Positions 16,606 to 26,117 are shown, counted from the stretch's first letter. The stretch is 64,000 bases of DNA from Vannielia litorea (GCF_019801175.1 NZ_JAHVJR010000003.1:309001-373000); one strand, 5' to 3'. Numbers and translations: made by a program. Notes: generated by a model not told the origin, from the sequence alone.

Positions 16606-19600
16606 ATGCGCCTGCTCGTTCTTGTCATCCTCTGCATCACGGCCCTGCCTGCCCTCGCTGAGAAGCGGGTGGCGCTGGTGATCGGGAATGACCGGTACGA
16701 GGCGATGCGCCCGCTCAGGAATGCGGCGAATGATGCCGACACGGTGGGCGCCGCGCTTGAGGCGCTGGGTTTCGAGGTCGCCTATGAGCGCGACCGCGAC
16801 AAGCGGCGCATGGAGCGGGCGCTGGAAGACCTTGAGTATGACGGCGAGGGCGCCGATGTGGCGGTGGTCTATTTCGCCGGTCACGGGTTTGAGGTGGGGG
16901 GCGACAACCGGCTGCTGCCGGTGGATGGCGACGGCGAGAGCCTCGAAAGCCTGATGGAGACCTCGCTGAGCCTTGGCGAGATCCGCGCCCGGGTGGCAAA
17001 GATCGCGCCTGTGGCGGTGGTGCTGGTGGATGCCTGCCGGGTGGACCCGTTCGAGGGCGCCACGGATGGCCGGGCGGCGATTGCGCTGAAGGCGGGCGAG
17101 ACGCCGGGCTTTGCCGCCGTAGCGAGGGCGGAGGGCACGCTGATTGGCTTTTCCACCGCGCCGGGGGCGGTGGCGCTGGACGGGGAGGGCAGCAACTCAC
17201 CCTTCGCCGCCGCGCTGGCAAGGCATCTGGAGACGCCGGGGCTGGAGGTGCGCTCGGTGCTGACGCTGGTTCAGCAGGAGGTTTACGACCGGACGCGGGG
17301 CGCGCAGTTGCCCTACGTGGAGAGTGCGCTGCCGAGGCTGTTCTTTGCCGCCGGGCAGAGTGATGCCTTGCCCGAGCGCGAGCGGCTGCTCTTGGCGATG
17401 GCCGACCTCACGCCGGACCTGCGGGCCGAGGTGGAGCGGGTTGCGACGGATGCGCAGGTTCCGCTGGCGCCGATCTACGGCGCGCTGCTGGCGGCGGAAC
17501 TGACCGAGGCCTCGCCCACCGAGCGGGCCGAGAAGCTGGCCGAGGCGGCGCGGGCCTTCAACGACACGCAGGCGCAACTCCGTGCCCTTTCGGCCTCTGA
17601 TGGCGAGGTGGCGGAGCTGCGGGATGTCGCGGACAGTCAGCTTTCGCTCGGGGATTTCACCGGCGCGCTGGACACGCTGGATGAGGCGATTGCGCGCGAC
17701 AGGGCCTCGGGCGATGCGCTGGCCGAGAACCTCGTGGCACGGCGGCTCTCGGAGGCGGACACGCTGGTGCTGAAGGCGGGGTTTGCCCGAACCCGGCTGG
17801 ACTATGCGCAGGCCATCGAGGCGCTGGCGCGGGCCTCGGCGCTGCACGTCGAACTGGCCGGGCTGGTCACGGACGTGGCCCACCGCCGCGCCCGCGTGGA
17901 GGTGGCCCGCGAGCTCGGCGAGCTGCGCCGGATCACCGGGGACGGTCCGGGCGCGCGGGCGGCCTTTGACGAGATGCTGACGGCGGCCAAGGTGCTGCTG
18001 GTGATTGCCCCCTCCGAAGAGGCCGCGCTGCTGGTGTTTCAGGCGCAAATGGAGATCGGCTATGCCCAGATGGCGGCGGCGGATTTTGGCGGCGCGATCG
18101 ACAGTTTCGCCACCGCGATCGACGCGCTGCGGGCCACCGATCAGACGGGCAAGCTGCATGAGCTGAACATGTGGGCCGCCGAGGTTGCTGTGGGCGATAC
18201 GGCGATGGCGCTGGGCAGCTACCGCTCGGCCCTGCGCAGCTACACCACGGCCAACGAGCGGATCACGAAGGCGCTGCCGGAGATGCCGGAGGACGCCGAG
18301 GAGCGGCTGAAGCTGGCCACCAGCTACGAGCGGCTGGGCGATGCCCAGATGGCGCTGGGCCTCTCCGAGGAGGCGTTTGACACCTACTGGAAGGGGTTCG
18401 ACAGCGTCGGCAATTGGGGCACGGTCACCAAGGGCGATCCGGCATTGCGCAGCCGGATGATGCTTCGGATCGGGCAGATCGGCACCAAGGCGGGCCGCGC
18501 GGCGCTGGTGAACAAGGAGTTTGCCACCGCGCTGGCCTATCTGGAGCGGATGGTCGAATTCCTCCGCACGGCCTACGAGGAAGACCCGCAGCAGGTGGAA
18601 ATGCAGCAGCGCTATGCCGCCGCGCTGGCGAGCCTTGGCGACGCGCAGATGCGCCATTCGGACCATGCGGCGGCTTCGAAGAGCCTGACGCAGGCGATTG
18701 CCCTGCTGGAGCCGCTCATCGCGCTCGACCCGGGCAATGCGAATTACCGCTACGAGCTGGCGCTGGCATGGTCGCTCTATGGCGAGCAGCAGGTGGTGGA
18801 CCAGCAGTGGGACAGCGCGCTGGAATACCTCGCCGCCGCCATCGGGGCGATGGACGACCTGTTCGAAATCAACAGCTCCAACGCGATCTGGCTCTGGGAG
18901 TATGCCGATATGCACCAGCGCCGGGGGCGGCTGGCCGAACAGCGCGAGCGGTTTGCCGTGGCGATGGAGGATTACGCGGTGGCGGCGCGCTACTCGGGCA
19001 TCATGTCGGAGTTTCAGGCCGACAGTCCGCAGGGGCGCACGCGGCACGCGCAAAACCTCTTTTACCTCGGCAACATGCAGATCACCCTTGGCCAGTGGGA
19101 GCAGGCGGCGGCCACCCAGAGCGAGCTGGTGGCGCTGCTGGAGCGGATCGCGGTGGAGGAGCCGGGCAACATCATGCGGGTGGGCGAGCTGGCGATGGCG
19201 CAGCTGCGGCTTGGCGATGCACAGGGCTGGCTGGGGCAGGATGCTGCCGCCGCAGAGGGGTTTGCCGCCGCGCTGGAGGGCTTCGATGCCGTGCTGGCCG
19301 AGCGCTACGACTACAACGCGTGGTACTGGGCGGCGAAGACCGAGGAGGTCTGGGCCGAGATGGAGCGGCGCTATGGCCGGGGCGAGGAAGCGCTGGCCCA
19401 CCACCGCGAGGCGCTGCGGCGGCGGGAGGGGCTGCTGGAGAAGCGCGACAACCGCTGGCACATCGGCCACCTCGTGGGCCTCAGCCACGAGCAGATCGGC
19501 ACGGTACTGGCCGAGCTGGGCCGCAAGGAGGAGGCCATCGCCGCGCACCGGCGGGCGATGGAGATCCGCAAGGCCCTGCTGTTGGAGATTCCGCAGGACA

Positions 19601-19809
19601 TGGGGATCACCCGCACGCTCTTTGTCAGCCACTTCCTGCTGGCCGAACTGGGCGATGCTCCGGTGCAGAATTACCGCGCCGCGGTGGAGGTGCTGGACCG
19701 TATGGAGGCGCGCGGCGCGCTGAGCGAGGAAGATGCTGGATGGCGGGATGATATCCGCACCCGGATCGCCGCGCTGGAGGCCGAAAAAAACCCCGAAAAA
19801 CAGCCCTGA
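16606..19809 (+). CDS. Secreted caspase-like (peptidase C14) protein with TPR repeats
   Basis: 1067 residues from the ATG at 16606. A signal peptide (MRLLVLVILCITALPALAEK) precedes a caspase-like p20 domain: RVALVIGNDRYEAMRPLRNA, then the catalytic His93 in VVYFAGHG and Cys144 in VLVDACR. Both residues of the dyad are present, so it may be an active metacaspase-type protease. From about residue 330 to the end are many Ala/Leu-rich helical repeats of TPR character (for example RLGDAQMALGLSEEAFDTYW). The usual caspase-TPR proteins of alphaproteobacteria are periplasmic with unknown substrates. An in-frame TTG at 16585 would add seven residues. It lies alone between lysE and gyrB. Confidence 0.82.
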   Translation: MRLLVLVILCITALPALAEKRVALVIGNDRYEAMRPLRNAANDADTVGAALEALGFEVAYERDRDKRRMERALEDLEYDGEGADVAVVYFAGHGFEVGGDNRLLPVDGDGESLESLMETSLSLGEIRARVAKIAPVAVVLVDACRVDPFEGATDGRAAIALKAGETPGFAAVARAEGTLIGFSTAPGAVALDGEGSNSPFAAALARHLETPGLEVRSVLTLVQQEVYDRTRGAQLPYVESALPRLFFAAGQSDALPERERLLLAMADLTPDLRAEVERVATDAQVPLAPIYGALLAAELTEASPTERAEKLAEAARAFNDTQAQLRALSASDGEVAELRDVADSQLSLGDFTGALDTLDEAIARDRASGDALAENLVARRLSEADTLVLKAGFARTRLDYAQAIEALARASALHVELAGLVTDVAHRRARVEVARELGELRRITGDGPGARAAFDEMLTAAKVLLVIAPSEEAALLVFQAQMEIGYAQMAAADFGGAIDSFATAIDALRATDQTGKLHELNMWAAEVAVGDTAMALGSYRSALRSYTTANERITKALPEMPEDAEERLKLATSYERLGDAQMALGLSEEAFDTYWKGFDSVGNWGTVTKGDPALRSRMMLRIGQIGTKAGRAALVNKEFATALAYLERMVEFLRTAYEEDPQQVEMQQRYAAALASLGDAQMRHSDHAAASKSLTQAIALLEPLIALDPGNANYRYELALAWSLYGEQQVVDQQWDSALEYLAAAIGAMDDLFEINSSNAIWLWEYADMHQRRGRLAEQRERFAVAMEDYAVAARYSGIMSEFQADSPQGRTRHAQNLFYLGNMQITLGQWEQAAATQSELVALLERIAVEEPGNIMRVGELAMAQLRLGDAQGWLGQDAAAAEGFAAALEGFDAVLAERYDYNAWYWAAKTEEVWAEMERRYGRGEEALAHHREALRRREGLLEKRDNRWHIGHLVGLSHEQIGTVLAELGRKEEAIAAHRRAMEIRKALLLEIPQDMGITRTLFVSHFLLAELGDAPVQNYRAAVEVLDRMEARGALSEEDAGWRDDIRTRIAALEAEKNPEKQP

Positions 19810-19882
19810 AAACGCCTGCCTTTGCGTGACATCCCCGGCCTGAACGCTTATAAATCCGGCACAACAACAACGGACAGGCGGC

Positions 19883-22300
19883 ATGGCCGAAAACGCACAG
19901 GCACCCGAAGAATACGGCGCAGATTCCATCAAGGTTCTCAAAGGCTTGGAGGCGGTCCGCAAACGCCCCGGCATGTATATCGGCGATACCGACGATGGCT
20001 CGGGCCTGCACCACATGGTGTATGAGGTCGTCGACAACGGGATCGACGAGGCGCTGGCCGGACATGCCGACCGGGTGACGGTGACTTTGCACGCCGATAA
20101 TTCGGTTTCTGTGAGCGACAACGGACGCGGGATTCCGGTGGATATGCACCCCGAAGAGGGTGTCAGCGCGGCCGAGGTCATCATGACCCAGCTGCACGCG
20201 GGCGGTAAGTTTGACAGCAACTCCTACAAGGTGTCGGGCGGGTTGCACGGTGTGGGCGTTTCGGTTGTGAACGCGCTCTCCGACTGGCTGGAGCTGCGCA
20301 TCTGGCGGAACGGCAAGGAGCACACCGCGCGGTTCGAGCGGGGCGAGACCGCCGAGCACCTGAAGGTGGTGGGCGAGGCCGAGGGCAAGAAGGGCACCGA
20401 GGTGCGGTTTCTGGCCTCGACCGACACGTTCTCGAACCTCGATTACAGCTTCAAGACGCTGGAAACCCGGCTGCGGGAACTGGCCTTCCTCAACTCCGGT
20501 GTCCGCATCGTGCTGCGTGATGAGCGCCCGGCCGAGCCGCTGGAGACCGAGTTGTTCTATGAAGGCGGTGTGCGCGAGTTCGTGAAGTATCTCGACCGGC
20601 ACAAAACCGCGATGATCGAGAGCCCGATCTTCATGGAAGGCGAGAAGGACGGCATCGGCGTGGAAGTGGCGATGTGGTGGAACGACAGCTACCACGAAAC
20701 GGTGCTGCCCTTCACCAACAACATCCCGCAGCGCGATGGCGGCACCCATATGGCGGGCTTCCGTGGCGCGCTGACCCGCACGATCAACCTTTATGCGCAG
20801 TCCTCCGGGATCGCGAAGAAGGAGAAGGTGAGCTTTTCAGGCGATGATGCCCGCGAGGGGCTGACCTGCGTGCTGAGCGTGAAGGTGCCGGACCCGAAAT
20901 TCTCCAGCCAGACCAAGGACAAGCTGGTCTCCTCCGAGGTGCGGCCTGCCGTGGAGAGCCTCGTGAACGAGAAGCTCGCGGAGTGGTTCGAGGAGCACCC
21001 GACAGAGGCGCGGCAGATCGTGGGCAAGATCATCGAGGCTGCGCTGGCCCGTGAGGCTGCCCGCAAGGCGCGTGAGCTGACCCGCCGCAAGACGGCGATG
21101 GATGTGGCGAGCCTGCCGGGCAAGCTGGCGGACTGCCAGGAGAAAGATCCGAGCAAGTCGGAACTCTTCATCGTGGAGGGTGACTCCGCCGGTGGCTCGG
21201 CCAAGCAGGGCCGGGCGCGGGGCAATCAGGCGGTGCTGCCGCTCAGGGGCAAGATCCTCAACGTCGAGCGGGCGCGGTTTGACCGGATGCTCTCGTCGGA
21301 GACGGTGGGCACGCTGATCACCGCGCTGGGCACCGGGATCGGGCGCGACGAGTTCAACATCGAGAAGCTGCGCTACCACAAGATCATCATCATGACCGAT
21401 GCGGATGTGGACGGTGCGCACATCCGGACCCTGCTGCTGACCTTCTTCTACCGGCAGATGCCGGAGATCATCGAGGGCGGCTATCTCTATATCGCGCAGC
21501 CGCCGCTCTACAAGGTTTCGCGTGGGAGATCAGAGGTTTACCTCAAGGACGTTCCGGCGCTGGAGGATTACCTGATCGCGCAGGGCGTGGAGGGCGCGGT
21601 GCTGCGGCTGCCCTCCGGCGAGGAGATCGCCGGGCAGGATCTGGCCCGCGTGGCCGAGGCGGCGCGGAGCTTCCGCCGCATCCTGCAGGCCTTCCCGACC
21701 CATTACCCCACCCGCATTCTGGAGCAGGCGGCGCTGGCCGGGGCCTTCGAGCCCGGCGCGGCGGACAGCGACCTTCAGGCCGTGGCCGATGCCATTGCCG
21801 CCCGACTGGACCAGGTGGCAGTGGAATACGAGCGCGGCTGGCAGGGGCGGATCACGCAGGATCATGGCATCCGGCTGGCGCGCATCCTGCGCGGGGTCGA
21901 AGAGATCCGCACGCTTGACGGCGCGGTGTTGCGCTCGGGCGAGGCGCGGCGTCTGGCGCAGGTGGCCCGCGAGAGCGGCGACACCTACAAGCAGACCGGC
22001 ATGCTCTCGCGCCGCGATCGTGAAACCGCCATCCACGGCCCGCTCGACCTGCTGGAGGCGATCCTCGACGAGGGCGAGCGCGGGCTGACGCTGCAGCGTT
22101 ATAAAGGTCTGGGCGAGATGAACCCCGACCAGCTCTGGGAGACCACGCTGGACCCGGAGGCGCGCACGCTGTTGCAGGTGAAGGTGGAGGATCTGGCCGA
22201 GGCTGACGATCTCTTCACCAAGCTGATGGGCGATGTGGTGGAACCCCGCCGCGAGTTCATCCAGCAGAACGCGCTGAGCGTGGAGAACCTCGACTTCTGA
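19883..22300 (+). CDS. gyrB: DNA gyrase subunit B
   Basis: 805 residues. GHKL ATPase at the N-terminus (VLKGLEAVRKRPGMYIGDTD, VYEVVDNGIDEAL, SGGLHGVGVSVVNAL), transducer domain, then the TOPRIM domain with FIVEGDSAGGSAKQGR and MTDADVDGAHIRTLLL that binds Mg2+. The C-terminus GLGEMNPDQLWETTLDP and the final NALSVENLDF are invariant. With GyrA it introduces negative supercoils using ATP. The ATG at 19883 lies 73 bp after the caspase-like gene. Completes the dnaA-dnaN-recF-gyrB group, here split by three inserted genes. Confidence 0.99.
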   Translation: MAENAQAPEEYGADSIKVLKGLEAVRKRPGMYIGDTDDGSGLHHMVYEVVDNGIDEALAGHADRVTVTLHADNSVSVSDNGRGIPVDMHPEEGVSAAEVIMTQLHAGGKFDSNSYKVSGGLHGVGVSVVNALSDWLELRIWRNGKEHTARFERGETAEHLKVVGEAEGKKGTEVRFLASTDTFSNLDYSFKTLETRLRELAFLNSGVRIVLRDERPAEPLETELFYEGGVREFVKYLDRHKTAMIESPIFMEGEKDGIGVEVAMWWNDSYHETVLPFTNNIPQRDGGTHMAGFRGALTRTINLYAQSSGIAKKEKVSFSGDDAREGLTCVLSVKVPDPKFSSQTKDKLVSSEVRPAVESLVNEKLAEWFEEHPTEARQIVGKIIEAALAREAARKARELTRRKTAMDVASLPGKLADCQEKDPSKSELFIVEGDSAGGSAKQGRARGNQAVLPLRGKILNVERARFDRMLSSETVGTLITALGTGIGRDEFNIEKLRYHKIIIMTDADVDGAHIRTLLLTFFYRQMPEIIEGGYLYIAQPPLYKVSRGRSEVYLKDVPALEDYLIAQGVEGAVLRLPSGEEIAGQDLARVAEAARSFRRILQAFPTHYPTRILEQAALAGAFEPGAADSDLQAVADAIAARLDQVAVEYERGWQGRITQDHGIRLARILRGVEEIRTLDGAVLRSGEARRLAQVARESGDTYKQTGMLSRRDRETAIHGPLDLLEAILDEGERGLTLQRYKGLGEMNPDQLWETTLDPEARTLLQVKVEDLAEADDLFTKLMGDVVEPRREFIQQNALSVENLDF

Positions 22301-22350
22301 GGATGTTATGACGGTTGACCGCATGGCCGGAGTCCAGTTGGATTTCGGCC

Positions 22351-22689
22351 ATGTTGCGTTGGGGCATCCTTGGGTTTGTGGTCGCGGGCTTGGGTGCCTG
22401 CACCGAGGCGAATCATCTGGGCAATCCGCTGTTGCTGCCCGTCCGGGGCGTGGCCGCCGGGCTGGAGAACGCCACTTATGGCAAGCGGCGGGCGGCGGTG
22501 AAGGCTTGGATCACGAAGCATGAGGCGGCGATGCGGGCGGAGCGGTTCGACGGGCCGGTGACGGGGGCCTTGCTGGCGGAGCTGCCGCAAGGCGCGCGGG
22601 CGCAGGTGCGGGCCGATCTGAAGGAGGCCGCGGGTTACGCGGATTTTGCCGAACGGGCGACCGTTGCCTTCATGGTGCACCGGGGCTGA
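22351..22689 (+). CDS. Small predicted lipoprotein
   Basis: 112 residues. The N-terminus MLRWGILGFVVAGLGAC has a short hydrophobic stretch and a lipobox ending at Cys17, so it is probably lipidated and membrane attached. The remainder is helical and charged (LENATYGKRRAAVKAWITKH, EAAMRAERFDGPVTGALLAE). I do not recognise the family. An earlier in-frame ATG at 22315 would add a non-hydrophobic tail and is less likely. Its end overlaps the convergent gene on the other strand by 20 bp. Confidence 0.65.
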   Translation: MLRWGILGFVVAGLGACTEANHLGNPLLLPVRGVAAGLENATYGKRRAAVKAWITKHEAAMRAERFDGPVTGALLAELPQGARAQVRADLKEAAGYADFAERATVAFMVHRG

Positions 22690-23845
22690 GCGCCCATGTG
22701 ACGGTGTCTAGCCCGGCGAGGCGACAGAGGCGGGTGAGCTCGGCGTTGAGCTTCTCGTCGCGGGCCTTCGAGGGGCGCACGCCCGGCTCGGACCAACGGT
22801 TGATCACCGTCAGGGTGCCGGACTTGCGGTCGGCCTTGGCCTCAATACGTCCAACGAAACGGTCGCCTTCGAGCAGGGGGAAGACGTAGTAGCCCCATTG
22901 GCGCCTTTCGGCGGGGACGAACATTTCGACCGTGTAATCGAAGCCGAAGAGGCGTTTGAGGCGGATGCGGTCCCGGATGGCCGGGTCGAAGGGGTTGAGG
23001 ATGCGCAGGCGGGAAGTGGGGGCTTGCAGGGCGGCGATACGGGCCTCGATGTCGGGGCAGGCGAGGGCTTTGAGCTTGCCGCCGTGGGCGGTTTGGACGT
23101 CGACCGAGGTCAGGTCTGCGGCCTGATCTGCCCAGGCGGCGGTTTCGGTCACGGTTGTGGCGTCCCAGAACTTTCGGATCTCGCCGGGGGTGCCGAAGCC
23201 GAGGCGGTGCAGGGCGGCGTGGCAGAGCCAGTCGATTTGAGCCTCATCGGGGAGTTTCTGCTCGCGGAGGTGGGCGGGGAAGATGCGCTCGGCGAGGTCG
23301 TAGTGCTTGGTGAAGCCGTCGCGGTGGCAGGTGGCGAGTACGCCGGAAAACCACAGGAAATCAAGGGCTTTCTTATGCGGCGGGCGGTGCCACATCTCCT
23401 TTGGGCCTTCATGGACGTGCTCGAAGTCGCGGGTGCAGAGCGGGCCCTCGTCGGCCACGCGGGCCTTCACCGAGGCGAGCAGGTCGGGGTCGAGCTTGCC
23501 CCACCATGCGGAGCGCGAGATCTTCTCGCGCATGCGGCGGAACTGGCGTTGCCACATGGGAAGGAACTCCATCGGCAGGACGGAGGCATCGTGGGTGAAG
23601 TGCTCGAAGACGGCGCGGTGTTTGCCGAGCAGGCGGTCCATCACCGGCTCGCGGTAGTTGGCGTTGCGCGACCACATGATGTGGTGGTGGGCGCGGGAGA
23701 CGACTTGGATGGAGTCGAGCTGGACGAAGCCGAGATCGTGGATGATCTGCGGCGCGTCGAGCTTGCCAGTGGGCGGGGTGGCGAGGCCGTGGGTGGTGAG
23801 CCAGAGGGCGCGGGCCTGGGCGTTGGTGATGGTGAGCGCGGTCAT
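22670..23845 (-). CDS. Winged-helix DNA glycosylase of the YcaQ/AlkX (AlkZ-like) family
   Basis: 391 residues. The N-terminus ITNAQARALWLTTHGLATPP and LGFVQLDSIQVVSRAHHHIM matches the YcaQ family, with the catalytic-motif equivalent Q42-L-D44. Established work on AlkZ (QxQ) and E. coli YcaQ/AlkX (QxD) shows that these proteins unhook DNA interstrand crosslinks and remove bulky alkyl purines; this protein carries the QxD form. The ATG at 23845 is preferred to one 51 nt upstream because the alignment begins at MTALTIT. It converges on the lipoprotein gene with a 20-bp tail overlap. Confidence 0.87.
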   Translation of the reverse strand: MTALTITNAQARALWLTTHGLATPPTGKLDAPQIIHDLGFVQLDSIQVVSRAHHHIMWSRNANYREPVMDRLLGKHRAVFEHFTHDASVLPMEFLPMWQRQFRRMREKISRSAWWGKLDPDLLASVKARVADEGPLCTRDFEHVHEGPKEMWHRPPHKKALDFLWFSGVLATCHRDGFTKHYDLAERIFPAHLREQKLPDEAQIDWLCHAALHRLGFGTPGEIRKFWDATTVTETAAWADQAADLTSVDVQTAHGGKLKALACPDIEARIAALQAPTSRLRILNPFDPAIRDRIRLKRLFGFDYTVEMFVPAERRQWGYYVFPLLEGDRFVGRIEAKADRKSGTLTVINRWSEPGVRPSKARDEKLNAELTRLCRLAGLDTVTWALSPGAP

Positions 23846-23942
23846 GGCGGCAGGATTGGGCCGGGGGCGGGGGAGTTGCAATCCGGTTGCTGACATTTGG
23901 CAGGGGGTTAGGGTTTGCTCCGGGCGAACGGAGGAGCGTGCA

Positions 23943-24530
23943 ATGGGCAGTGAGGATCGGCGGGCCGGGGTTTTCTACGAGAAGCTCGGGGAGTGGAAGG
24001 CGGAGATGGAGGCGGTGCGTGCTGTGCTGCTTGCCGGGCCGCTGGAGGAGACCTTCAAATGGCGGCAGCCCTGTTACGTGTGGAACGGGACGAATGTGTG
24101 CATGCCGGGCGGCTATGGCGGGCGGTGCAGGCTCTCATTCTTTCGCGGGGTACTGCTGGACGATCCGGAGGGGCTGTTGGTGCCGCCGGGGCCGAACAGC
24201 CGGGCGGCGCGGGTGATGGAGTTTCACTCGGTGGAGAAAGTGGAGGCAGCGCGAGGGGCGATCGAGGGGTTCGTGGAGCAGGCCGTGAAGCTCGTGGAGG
24301 AGGGGCGAACGGTGGACTTGCCGCCGGATGACTTTGAGTTGCCGGAGGAGTTGGAGGAAGCCTTGGCGAGCGATGATGCGTTGCGGGAGGCTTGGGAGGC
24401 GCTGACGCCCGGGCGGCGGCGCGGGTGGGCGCTGCACTTTGGCGGGGCGAAGAAGGCGGAGACCCGGGTTTCGCGGATCGAGAAGGCGCGGGATGCGATC
24501 TTGGACGGCAAGGGGATGCACGACCGGTAG
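23943..24530 (+). CDS. YdeI/OmpD-associated (DUF1801-type) protein
   Basis: 195 residues. The N-terminal half contains ETFKWRQPCYVWNGTNVCM and a GGRCRLSFFRGVLLDDPEGL block of DUF1801, and the C-terminal half has PEELEEALASDDALREAWEA and LTPGRRRGWALHFGGAKKAE, the YdeI/OmdA signature. Members are small cytoplasmic proteins of poorly defined role. ATG at 23943 follows GGAGGAGCGTGCA. It diverges from the YcaQ-like gene with a 97-bp gap and converges on a thioesterase gene. Confidence 0.85.
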   Translation: MGSEDRRAGVFYEKLGEWKAEMEAVRAVLLAGPLEETFKWRQPCYVWNGTNVCMPGGYGGRCRLSFFRGVLLDDPEGLLVPPGPNSRAARVMEFHSVEKVEAARGAIEGFVEQAVKLVEEGRTVDLPPDDFELPEELEEALASDDALREAWEALTPGRRRGWALHFGGAKKAETRVSRIEKARDAILDGKGMHDR

Positions 24531-24550
24531 GGAAGCGGGGTAAGGCCGAC

Positions 24551-24979
24551 CTAGGCCAGTGTCTCTAAGCCCGCGCGCAGCCTGTCGTTCAGCGGCTTGG
24601 GGCGGCGGGTCTCGGCATCGACGTAGACGTGGGTGAAGAAGCCCTCGGCGGCGGCTTCGTCGCTCTCACCGGCGAAAAGCGCGATCTCCCAGCGAACGGA
24701 ACTGGTGCCGATCTTCGCGATGCGGATGCCGGAGGTGACCGGCGCGGGGAAACGGATTTCAGACAGGAAGCGGCAGCCGCTTTCGACCATCACGCCGATC
24801 TGGTCGCCGTGCAGGATGTCGAGCAGACCCTCGTTGATGAGCCATGTGTTCACAGCGGTGTCGAACAGCTCGTAATAGGCCACGTTGTTGAGGTGGCCGT
24901 AGGGGTCCATGTCTTTCCAGCGGGTGTCATGGGTGGTGAGCGCGCGATACTGGGCGCGGGTGGCGGGCGGCGTTTTCAT
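24551..24979 (-). CDS. Acyl-CoA thioesterase (4HBT hotdog fold)
   Basis: 142 residues. The hotdog-fold active-site segment THDTRWKDMDPYGHLNNVAY contains the conserved Asp of the 4-hydroxybenzoyl-CoA thioesterase family, followed by FDTAVNTWLI. It probably hydrolyses an acyl-CoA, substrate unknown. The ATG at 24979 (MKTPPATRAQYRAL) is chosen because the longer open frame upstream mirrors the neighbouring small gene. It lies 8 bp after the DUF2474 gene and may be read through from cydAB. Confidence 0.85.
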   Translation of the reverse strand: MKTPPATRAQYRALTTHDTRWKDMDPYGHLNNVAYYELFDTAVNTWLINEGLLDILHGDQIGVMVESGCRFLSEIRFPAPVTSGIRIAKIGTSSVRWEIALFAGESDEAAAEGFFTHVYVDAETRRPKPLNDRLRAGLETLA

Positions 24980-24987
24980 GCCGCCGA

Positions 24988-25083
24988 TCAGAGCCCGAGC
25001 CAGGTGCGGATGGCAAGGGCGACGAGGCCCAATGCCAGTACCGATCCGGCATAGAGACCGATGAACCAGAGCGCCCGGCGCAT
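24988..25083 (-). CDS. DUF2474/CydX-type small subunit of the bd-type oxidase
   Basis: A 31-codon gene: MRRALWFIGLYAGSVLALGL then VALAIRTWLGL, a single transmembrane helix with Arg residues at both ends. Its ATG overlaps the cydB stop by one base (TGATG), so it is translated with cydB. Short single-helix proteins in this position (CydX in E. coli, DUF2474 in many alphaproteobacteria) stabilise the cytochrome bd haem sites. Size, position and overlap all support it, although sequence comparison at this length is weak. Confidence 0.8.
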   Translation of the reverse strand: MRRALWFIGLYAGSVLALGLVALAIRTWLGL

Positions 25084-26114
25084 CAGTGGTAGCCCGAGTC
25101 CGCGTCGATCTTGCCGCGGAAGACCCAGTAGGCAAAGGCGGTGTAGGCGAGGATGATCGGGATCAGGATGCCTGCGCCGACCAGCATGAAGAGTTGGGAT
25201 TTCTCCGGCGCGGCGGCCTCCCAGATCGTGACTTCGGTGGGCACGATGTAGGGGAACATCGAAACGCCGAGGCCGCCGAAGCAGAGGATGAAGAGCACGA
25301 GCGCCAGCAAGAAGGGCGAGAGCTCGGCAGAGGCCATGCGCAGGCGGGTGAGCAGGCCGAAGAAGGCAGCAGCGGTGAGCGCGGCGACGACCACGGCGAG
25401 GCCCCAGCCCCAGCCGGTGAACCAGCGGCTGTAGTAGCCCTCCTGCAGGAACGGGGTCCAGAGCGAGACCACGGCGATGAAGCCTACGGTGAGCGGGGCG
25501 AAGAGGGTGGCCCAGCGGCGCATGCGGTTTTGCAACTCGCCGGTGGTCTTGAGCACGAGCCAGCAGGCGCCGAGGAGCATGTAGCCGGCCATCACGCCGA
25601 GGCCCACGGCGAGGGTAAAGGGGGTAAGCCAATCCCACCAGCCGCCTGCGTATTGGCGGGCGGCCTCGTCGATCTCGATGCCTTGGAGGAGGGCGCCGAG
25701 GATGATGCCTTGAGACAGGGCGGCGAGGGCGGAGCCGGAGATGAAGGCGACATCCCAGAGCGGCTTCCAGCGTTCGGTGCGCCAGCGGAACTCGAAGGCG
25801 ACGCCGCGGAAGATGAGCGCCAGAAGCATGGCGATGACGGGGGCATAGACTGCCGGGAGGATCAGCGCGTAGGCGAGCGGGAAGGCAGCGAAGAGGCCGC
25901 CGCCGCCGAGGACGAGCCATGTTTCGTTGCCGTCCCAGACCGGCGCGACGGAGTTCATCATCACGTCACGGTCTTTGCGGCGTGGCTCGAGGGCGAAGAG
26001 CATGCCGAGGCCAAGGTCGAACCCGTCGAGCACGACGTAGACCAGCACCGCGAAGGCAATGACGAAGGCCCAGATCACGGTGAGGTCGAAGGAGATGCCT
26101 TCAGCGAGGGGCAT
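25083..26114 (-). CDS. cydB: Cytochrome bd-type (cyanide-insensitive) quinol oxidase subunit II
   Basis: 343 residues with about eight transmembrane helices. The N-terminal helix FVIAFAVLVYVVLDGFDLGL followed by GMLFALEPRRKDRDVMMNSV and VWDGNETWLVLGGGGLFAAF are invariant in CydB/CioB. It is the non-haem-catalytic subunit that supports the CydA haem centres in the inner membrane. Start codon lies 3 bp after the cydA stop. The downstream 31-codon gene overlaps it. The set cydA-cydB-DUF2474 would give a high-oxygen-affinity or cyanide-tolerant respiratory branch. Confidence 0.97.
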   Translation of the reverse strand: MPLAEGISFDLTVIWAFVIAFAVLVYVVLDGFDLGLGMLFALEPRRKDRDVMMNSVAPVWDGNETWLVLGGGGLFAAFPLAYALILPAVYAPVIAMLLALIFRGVAFEFRWRTERWKPLWDVAFISGSALAALSQGIILGALLQGIEIDEAARQYAGGWWDWLTPFTLAVGLGVMAGYMLLGACWLVLKTTGELQNRMRRWATLFAPLTVGFIAVVSLWTPFLQEGYYSRWFTGWGWGLAVVVAALTAAAFFGLLTRLRMASAELSPFLLALVLFILCFGGLGVSMFPYIVPTEVTIWEAAAPEKSQLFMLVGAGILIPIILAYTAFAYWVFRGKIDADSGYH

Positions 26115-26117
26115 GGG

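Noticed and set aside
17197..20220. A 1007-codon minus-strand open frame opposite the caspase-like gene and gyrB start
   Set aside because: The plus-strand protein has signal peptide, catalytic dyad and helical repeats, while the antisense translation is low-complexity Arg/His/Leu.
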